A stretch of 64,000 bases of DNA, from the NCBI RefSeq assembly GCF_020921035.1, contig NC_063157.1, positions 11,630,001-11,694,000 of the forward strand. Reading direction: 5' to 3'. The stretch comes from Rhodamnia argentea (taxonomy: Eukaryota; Streptophyta; Magnoliopsida; Myrtales; Myrtaceae). The notes beneath the pieces were generated by a model. The model had not been told where the DNA came from. It saw only the letters and a list, made by a program, of their open reading frames with translations, and did no database searches. The first letter of the stretch is position 1. Every line of letters starts with the position of its first letter. Both the position numbers and the translations under genes were made by a program. This document shows, piece by piece, positions 57,061 through 64,000 of this stretch.

Positions 57061-57279
57061 ATTGATATTCAGGTTTGAGATCTTCAAAAATGATTTAGCT
57101 TGATTTACTAGCCATTGTGGTGATGTAATAATCCAATTATATCATCTCATAGATATCTCTTGATATTATAATCATAGCACAGGAAATACTTTCTCCGGCA
57201 TTTAGCTTTATTCTAACGTCCGAGCTCCATAGAGCGTCTAAGTCCCTCAGAGCATCGACCGAGCCTATTCCGCCAAATT

Positions 57280-57878
57280 CAATCATGTGTCACTTACACC
57301 TTTTGACAATCTGCAAAACAGCATTTCATTGCATGAACTCAAATATTATAGATCAAGGATTGTTTTGTCAACTTCAAAATCAAGTAGGGATTTTTCTCCA
57401 CATACTCTATATGGCTATTCGGATGCTAATCTTGCAGGTTGCAAATTAGAAAGGAAAAGCATCTCAAGAACATGTCAACTTCCGGGATCCATGTTAGTGT
57501 CTTGGTTCTCCAAGAAACAAAACACTATAGTACTATCAACCGCAGAAGCTGAATATATTGTGTTAGGAAGCTGTTGTGCTCGGATCTTGTGGATGAAGCA
57601 AACAACTGCGGGATTTCGGTGTTGAAGATTCAAACGTGGAAATCAAGTGTGACAATACCAGTACAATCAACCTCACAAGGAATTCAATTCTGCACTATCG
57701 AGCTAAGCATATTGAAATTAAGCATAATTTCATTCGTAGCCATGTGCATAATGGTGATGTTAATATTCAATTTGTTGATTCAAAGCATCAACTAGCTGAT
57801 ATATTCACTAAGCCTTTAGAAAAGAATTCCTTTGAATATATTAGACAAAAATTGGGTATTACTAATATACATGTTTGA
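57280..57878 (+). pseudogene. Ty1/copia RNase H remnant (C-terminal end of pol)
   Basis: Two overlapping frames: 57287-57625 (LYGYSDANLAGCKLERKS, VSWFSKKQNTIVLSTAEAEY, CARILWMKQT) and, after a frameshift near 57620, 57636-57878 (CDNTSTINLTRN, KHIEIKHNFIRSHV, FVDSKHQLADIFTKPL). This is the end of a copia polyprotein; the rest of pol is missing. Confidence 0.9.
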
Positions 57879-59079
57879 GTTGTCTTCAAAGCAAGTTAAA
57901 GTCGCTTCAAAGCTAAAAGCAACAATGAGAAAGCTTAGTGCTAAACCTCTAAACATGCTCAACATCCGAGAATAACACTTGCTTCTGAGAACAAATGCAT
58001 CTAAAAGAACTAACGCATCATTTGAGGAGGTCATCATCATCCGAGCAACACTTACACCATGTTTGATCATTCAAATTTTTGGCGCATAAGTAGTTATATT
58101 TGGCAAAAATAAGGTACACACGACTTCAATTTGTTTAATATTCTGTGAAATATAAGGAACATACGATCTCAATCTTTTTAATATTCTGTGAAATATTTTA
58201 ATTGATGTGATTGTCCAGGAGTAAACTTCTATACGACCCCTTACCCATAATCGGGACATTCAAATCTTTACGGTTTGTTGATGGTATTCACTGAAAAACC
58301 TTGTGATTGACTTGTGATCAAATATCCAATAATCCTTTTGGCTTCTTCAGCATACAAAGACTTCCAAGGACAATGACATCCTCGCTGATTCCTCATCTTC
58401 CCTGGTTTGACCGAGTCGCCTTCCAAAGATCTCCAAGGACATCAATATCCCAGCTGATTCCTTATCTTCACTAAACTCACAAGGACCATCGGTGTTGTCA
58501 CATTCTTCCACCCAATCCTTATAAGGCAGTTGCTCTCTGCTAAAGATCTACTGCTCCGATAACAATTCGATAACATGATCTTTCTTTTGGTCCTTCCAAG
58601 CTTATTGGCAATTTCAACTCCACTAAGCTGTTTATCTTCACAAATGCGGTCATTCCAAGCTTTAACGAACATCGCATTTTTAGGCTTGTTCATCATCATT
58701 AGGTCCATCTAACTGTTCACTTGATCTTTGTACCTCCAAGCCATCACGAACATTCTTGTTCTTCTCGACTTGTTCACCTTTGATCAAGGTCCTTCCAGAT
58801 GTTCACTTAGAGTGATCCTTCCAGCTTGTACACATCTTCAACACCCAATATCTTGTTCGCCTTGGAGATCGGCCACAATCCCAAAGATCGGCAGAGCACT
58901 CTAAACATTGATAGAGCGTATCTTTATCTCAAAAGCATCCGGTGCATCATTTACATATCAGCTTGTGCATATATCACCTAATATAACTCAACCAATACAC
59001 ATATTAGTAGCATTTGATTGTCTTTGTTATCATCAAAATAAGATTCGGGATTTTTCAATAATCACCATATTGGTGATAT
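57879..59079. other. Intergenic DNA, nothing recognised
   Basis: May include the 3' end of the copia element. Repeated tttaatattctgtgaaatat (58134, 58178) and ctaccnngttcactt phrases; no gene seen. Confidence 0.35.
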
Positions 59080-60400
59080 TCCCAGCAAAGTGTTTCAAGT
59101 ACCACAGAAAAAAAAGAGGAGATCTTCGATGTGGAAACACTTCAAACAGATTCAAGGTAAAGAAAAGGCTAAATGTTTGTATTGTGGGGCTGAGGTAGGT
59201 TGTGCTAGTAGTTAGGGAACCAATTCATTGTCATTTGCTAAGATGTAAGGAATACCTATATGCAAATGTCGATAAAAGGCAAGAAAGTGCCGTGGGTTAA
59301 TTTGGGGGGTTGGTAATTTATCTAGCCCACGGAAATTTGACCAAGATCTTAGTCAAATGGACATGGCGACCATGTTTATTATTGGTGAGTGCCCTTTCAA
59401 GTTCGTAGAAAATAAGGGATTTCGGATATTTGTGAATAGAATCTAGCCTAAGTTTGTAATCCCGATGTGTAACACATTGAGGCATGACTGTTACAAGTTT
59501 TACTTGAAAGAAAAAAGTAATTGAGGAAATATTTCTCCGAGACATCTCCAAGAATCTGTCTTATAACCATCACATGGACGTCATGTCAGAATTTGAGTTA
59601 TATGTGTCTCGCTGCTCATTTTATTGATGCCGATTGGAAATTGCAAAAGAAAATATTAAATTTTTGTCAAATCTCAAGTCATTCTGCCAAGATCATAGGA
59701 AAATCGATTGAGAAATGCTTGATTGAGTGGAGGATTCAAAATGTACTTTCTATCACCATAGACAATGCGAGCTCAAATGACTTAGGAATTCAACATTTAA
59801 GGAAAAAACTTAGCTCTTGGAACTCTCTGGTGTTGAGAGTTGAGTTACTCCACGCAAGGTGTTGTGCTCCTACACTAAGTTTGATTGTGAGAGATGGGTT
59901 GAAAGACGTGAATAATTTCATCATTAGAATACGTTCGGTTGTGCGTTATGTAAGGTCTTGTACTGGGAGGTTGAGACGATTTAAGGATTGTATTAAGTTT
60001 GAGAATATTGAGTCCAAGAGTCTTGTATATTTGGATGTGGAGACTGGTTGAAACTCAACATGCATGATATTGGAAACAACTCTAAAATTTCAAACATCTT
60101 TTAGCTCATTGCCATTTCGAGATTACAAACTTGCTCAAGAGCTTTCCAAGGCAAAAGGGTTGCTCGCTAGTGATGAATGGGTGTATGCTCATAACCTTCT
60201 TCCTTTCCTGAAGTTGTTCTATGATAACATTAAAAGTTTCGCATTCTTGTATGCACTAGCAGTGATATGCGGAAGAATGTGTATGGGATCCATGGAATCA
60301 TTGACAAGTATTATCAAAATGAGGACCCCGGTTTGCAGGAAATGGCTAAGAGAATGAAGATTAAGTTCAATAAAGTACATGTTATCTTGTCCTTTTGAGG
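59080..60400 (+). pseudogene. hAT transposase (RICESLEEPER-type), broken and 3'-truncated
   Basis: Begins with a zf-BED-like segment near 59130-59200 (MWKHFKQIQGKEKAKCLYC, one Cys pair visible). It continues through several frames: 59360 region (GECPFKFVENKGF); 59521-60051 (YMCLAAHFIDADWKLQKKIL, ITIDNASSND, LLHARCCAPTLSLIVRDGLK); a TGA replacing the Trp of the RWNSTY motif (60049-60051); then 60064-60357 (MILETTLKF, SKAKGLLASDEW) and a final shift into GIIDKYYQNEDPGLQEMAKR. The hAT C-terminal dimerisation domain is absent. Not functional. Confidence 0.88.
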
Positions 60401-61836
60401 CTTCAATTGGTTTTCAATGTCAAAACTTCATATAATGTTGAAAAACTAAGGTATACACAGTTGCGGTTCCAAAAACTATCAACCTGTTTCAGGAGATTTC
60501 GAGCATAACCTCGCAAAACTTTAACATTCTACGGCATTCTGGTCCATGATTAGCTGTATTTTGCAGTCTGGTTTCCTTTAGGCGTTTATTGGATTAGCCG
60601 CCCGAAAATGCTCTCGCACTTCGCTTTGATATCTTTGCATTAGTTTCGGGTTTACTAAATCACCGTGATGAAATCTTTCCTGTTGCTATTGGCATGTTCT
60701 CCCTCCATTGATGCTTTATCGAATGTAAATGCTGCTATAGGTTTAGAGATGCCGATCTCGATCGGGAATGTATTTAGCTACTATTTTTTTTGTATTTAGC
60801 TGATGTTGAAATTGTAAACAGGTCAAAAGGGTTTGTAACTCTTGGAGGTTTTGATAGAAGTCTAATGGCTAGTGCCATGAGCCACGTATTTAGCTATCGT
60901 TTGCTACATTTTGGGATCCCAAAATAGCTTTTTAACTCTTGGAAAGGAGATAGTTTGTGTTTGGATTTATGTAGAGATGGAGAGTTTGAGTGCAATGAAT
61001 GATGAAGGTTCGTGTAAGTATGTTGGAATTGTCTCCGAGGACGTGTCTTGTAATCTGTCTAGGATATATGTTTTCGGTATAGTTGGTTGTGGCTACTTTG
61101 AGATTTCATTCTCATGATGGACCTCTGTGTTGTCCCATTTACTTGTACGGATTTAGGATGTGACAATGTTAAATATAGGACTATCAACCATTCAAGTGTC
61201 TCGAGATATCTCTATTCGTATAATGCGGAACCTCGGACAATAGTTCGGATGAATGCCATGTCGACATTTGAGTTTTTTCAAATTTAAGTCTCAAGTAACT
61301 TTGATTTTACTCTTCGTGAATCGAGCGCTTTTCGTTGATCCTCAATAATATGATGGAGATGATAAAAATATTGAATTCTTAAAATCTATGGGGTTTTGGA
61401 GCTTGATTAAAAAAAAAAAAAGAGAGACCCGACCCGACTCGAATATCTAGGACATATGTGATTCGGGTATCGAGTCAAGCCAGGCCGAATTGAGCTTGGC
61501 TTCGTTGAGACCCAGCCCGACCTGGCCCATTGACACCCTTTCCCCATCCCATGCGAAATCATGCCTACGCCATCAACAATCAGCTAGTGGCCACAACCGC
61601 TCAAAGCCGCGTCGATCACTATTATTGTCCCTTGCAGCTCCGTCACTCGCCTCCGTTTACCTCGCCACCATTGATGCCGCTTCCTCTTCCTATGTTTAGT
61701 AGAGAAACCGTCATCAAAGACAAACAGCTGAGTTCGAAATGGTCGTGATGAGGTGGGTGGTGGTCATGTATATAGCAACCAACGGCGGCGGTGACCGAAT
61801 CAGAGAGTGAGGGGGTTGCGATGGTGGTGCATGAGG
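60401..61836. other. Intergenic DNA, repeat-like in places
   Basis: 60700-60910 repeats tatttagcta phrases. 61420-61520 has gacccgacccgactcg/gagtcaagccaggcc words like worn hAT-MITE arms. No supported gene. Confidence 0.35.
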
Positions 61837-62432
61837 GTTATAATTAAACCTGTCAAAATGGATCCAAAACTCATTTAATAACTTACAAACATTTAAGTAG
61901 ATCATAACAAATTTAGCATATCGGCATAATGGAACTACAAATTAAAAAGGCCAAAATAAGTGGTTATAAATGGGTCTATTGTGAACCTATTTATAACCCA
62001 TTTAAAAGACATCTACCAATAATTAATTGGATTTTTACAATTTTTTATAGTTTTTCTTTTTTCTTTTTTATCGAGAAGTCCTGTGAATCGTACTAAAAAA
62101 AGAAAAGGAAAGAAAGAAAAAATAAAGAATAAAACAAAAGAAAAATAAAAAAATCATTTAAAAAAATCATAAATGTTATCCACTAAATATGTATTGCATG
62201 AAAGTCTTTTAGTAATATAATTATATATAATATATATAACAAACAAATTTTCTTAGATTGAGATAAATATGGAAGTATATTAGCAATATGAATCGGATTG
62301 AGTATGAGTCAAAAACTTTGCATTACGAATAAATGGGTCATAAACCCGATTAATGGGCCAATTTGGGTTGGACCATTTATTACTCGATCTAAATCCTCCC
62401 CGACCCACCCGTTTGACAGATCTAATTATAAT
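61837..62432. mobile_element. hAT-like MITE with 8-bp target duplication
   Basis: Element 61845-62424 (580 bp): starts TAAACCTGTCAAAATGG and ends as the inverse of TAGATCTGTCAAACGGG. Flanks gttataat (61837-61844) and attataat (62425-62432) match at 7 of 8. The right half is shared with 39880-40150. Confidence 0.75.
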
Positions 62433-62881
62433 GTAGTTTAGTGTATGTGCATATTTGCTTAGGAGGCCCACCAATTTAGTTGGGAATGGATCCATTTCTT
62501 GATTCTCTTTGAAATCTTGGGTTGAATTTGGATAACATGTAACCACCCAATACATTGAATAGTCTTGAGAATTGCTTTTCATTGGGAATAACGTATAGAT
62601 AACGTACATTGCTTCCTAATTCAACTCCTATTCAGCTGCAATTTTGTACATTAGCCCGACGGCTTAATATTTTACTAGAAAATAATAACTTTTTATGGCA
62701 TGAATTTACAAATTTAAGTGTTGTATTTGTCGTTAACGTGTTATCCCTTCGTTAATTGAATCCTTTAACTTTTCAAAATTAAGTCCTTAGCTTTTGGCTA
62801 TTGATCAATTGGAATTCTTAACATTTCGATCGATAAATTCAATGTTGATGCAATCAACTTCTAAAAAAGTGTTTTTGGGAA

Positions 62882-63219
62882 TGGCGAAATTACCCAAATA
62901 GTCATAAACCTATTATATGAATGTCGGTTCAGTCATAAACTTCCTAATGTTGTCAATTTAGTCCTGAACTTTTGCCCAGAATCCAATATAATCCTTCTGA
63001 TCAATTTTCATCAGAAATTGCTGACGTAGTAGTCTAATCATCACCGACCGTCCTACATGGCACACAGCCGCATCAGCGATTTCCAACAAAAATTTGCTAA
63101 AAGGATTATATTGAAATTATATACAAAGGCTTAGAACTAAATTGATAAAATTGAAAAGTTTATGAGTAAATTAGCATTCATGCAATAGGTTTATGACCGA
63201 TTGGATAATTTTCCCCTTC
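62882..63219. mobile_element. MULE-type MITE
   Basis: The left arm GCGAAATTACCCAAATAGTC and the inverse of the right arm (GGGGAAAATTATCCAATCGGTC) are inverted repeats that continue through ataaacctatta, tgaatg, ttagtcctgaac/ttagttctaagc and ctgacg/ctgatgcgg. 338 bp, noncoding. Target duplication not evident. Confidence 0.75.
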
Positions 63220-63749
63220 CATTCTCATCGAGATGCTGCAACAATAGCTCACACTCTCAACGTAAAGACGTGGTTTCCTCAAATTGCAACTTAGAGTTTT
63301 TGTTTTATACTAATTGTAATTTAGAGTTTTCTTAATTGGGTTTTAATTTGGTGCTCCTCATTTTTGGGAGAGCAGGTTGCGCTTGCAATGGCAAATGCAG
63401 AACTTCATTGCTTAATTTTTCAAATGTGGACAATTCAGATGAACACATTAAGATATTAATGTGAAGACCAGAAATTTCTGCCAATTGAACTATTAAGCAG
63501 GCCAGTTAAATTTGGACGTAAATTTGGCATCGGGCATGAGTTATTAGAGACTATGAATACTGGATTTAATTAGTTGGTATAGCGGAGGATTAAATTAAAG
63601 TATGGTAACAAGCCCAACTAAGGTTAAGCAAGAGACCATTGGACGTTAGCGTTAATTTTGGATCGTGTGTTAATGGGTCGTCGAAAAGTCGTTCCAGGAA
63701 CATCACCGACCCTAATCCTTGCCCCACCGCCTCACTTTCTTTCCCTCAT
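63220..63749. other. Intergenic DNA
   Basis: Nothing recognised apart from promoter-like sequence toward the right end. Confidence 0.35.
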
Positions 63750-63755
63750 TATAAA
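63750..63755 (+). promoter_or_regulatory. Candidate TATA box
   Basis: TATAAA within cattataaactcc, followed by a strong pyrimidine patch (ctttctctctcttcc and a C-rich run to 63810), the usual layout of a plant core promoter. Confidence 0.45.
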
Positions 63756-63959
63756 CTCCATCCTTTCTCTCTCTTCCATTCGACCCCCCACCCCCTCCCC
63801 TCCCCTCTCACCGGCGAAGCCACAACTTGACATGGTGGTCCGCGAGCTTCCCCGACCTCGGCTCAACCCATTCTCAGCTGCTCGATGACCCGCTCACCAC
63901 GTTCTCTCATTCTCGGCCATGCACAAGGAGGAAGGAGCCCAAGCACGAATCGGCGACAA

Positions 63960-64000
63960 ATGGACTCTGTTTCTTTCGAGATCGAATCTAAGATTTGCGG
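63960..64000 (+). CDS. Possible gene start cut by the window edge
   Basis: ATG at 63960 in a good context (acaaATGG) opens MDSVSFEIESKICG and runs off the window. The upstream ATG at 63832 stops after 18 codons, which could be a short upstream ORF or the wrong start. The call rests only on the promoter-like layout; the product is not identifiable. Confidence 0.25.
   Translation, partial: MDSVSFEIESKIC

Noticed and set aside
63660..63715. Palindrome gttccaggaac as a heat-shock element
   Set aside because: The TTC and GAA half-sites are three bases apart instead of two, and no further HSE units surround it.
1..64000. tRNA, rRNA, CRISPR or bacterial-type operon features
   Set aside because: None seen on reading both strands. 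The only tRNA-like words are the primer-binding sites of copia elements. A covariance-model scan would be the decisive test.

Overview
The window looks like nuclear DNA of a flowering plant, almost certainly a eudicot. The genes have introns with GT/AG borders. The protein families are plant-specific: ZAR1-like and LRK10L-type receptor kinases, an 8-cysteine type-2 lipid transfer protein, an LPP3-type lipid phosphate phosphatase and an Agenet/Tudor protein. Most of the remaining sequence is decayed transposable elements. A woody Myrtales-type genome is a guess from general appearance only; nothing here proves it.

Layout. 1-2.9 kb: a broken Ty1/copia element on the minus strand with a recognisable primer-binding site. 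3.1-3.7 kb: a short hAT-like element with an 8-bp target duplication. 4.6-5.9 kb: two convergent small genes, a glycine-rich protein (+) and a two-module Agenet protein (-). 6.0-14.3 kb: a tandem duplication of a roughly 4-kb unit carrying a lipid phosphate phosphatase gene. The left copy is a heavily damaged pseudogene; the right copy can be assembled into eight exons with all three catalytic motifs intact. 14.3-16.6 kb: a second copia remnant (+). 17.25-19.5 kb: a two-exon LRR receptor-like kinase. 20.1-22.7 kb: a foldback element and a related TIR element that has captured part of a TMK-like receptor kinase (Pack-MULE-like). 22.9-25.3 kb: a copia remnant interrupted by two different short DNA elements. 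25.7-27.5 kb and 38.2-40.9 kb: a dispersed direct duplication, each copy with one nsLTP2 gene; the second has lost a disulfide cysteine. 29.2-34.9 kb: a near full-length but inactivated PIF/Harbinger element with transposase and Myb-like genes, TTA target duplications and a 4 x ~153-bp tandem array. 34.9-37.4 kb: copia and LTR remnants. 41-44 kb: short nonautonomous elements. 44.2-48.3 kb: a tandem duplication of the DNA upstream of a four-exon LRK10L-type receptor kinase (48.6-52.5 kb). 54.4-57.9 kb: LTR and copia remnants. 59-60.4 kb: a hAT transposase pseudogene. 61.8-63.2 kb: two more short elements. At the right edge there is a TATA-containing promoter-like region with a possible gene start.

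Probably functional genes: the glycine-rich protein, the Agenet protein, LPP copy 2, the ZAR1-like kinase, nsLTP2 copy A (copy B possibly) and the LRK10L kinase. They do not form one pathway. Two are cell-surface receptors, one is a phosphatidate phosphatase, and the LTPs are secreted. The recurring theme is local duplication followed by divergence or decay, with short DNA elements marking or interrupting the duplicated blocks.
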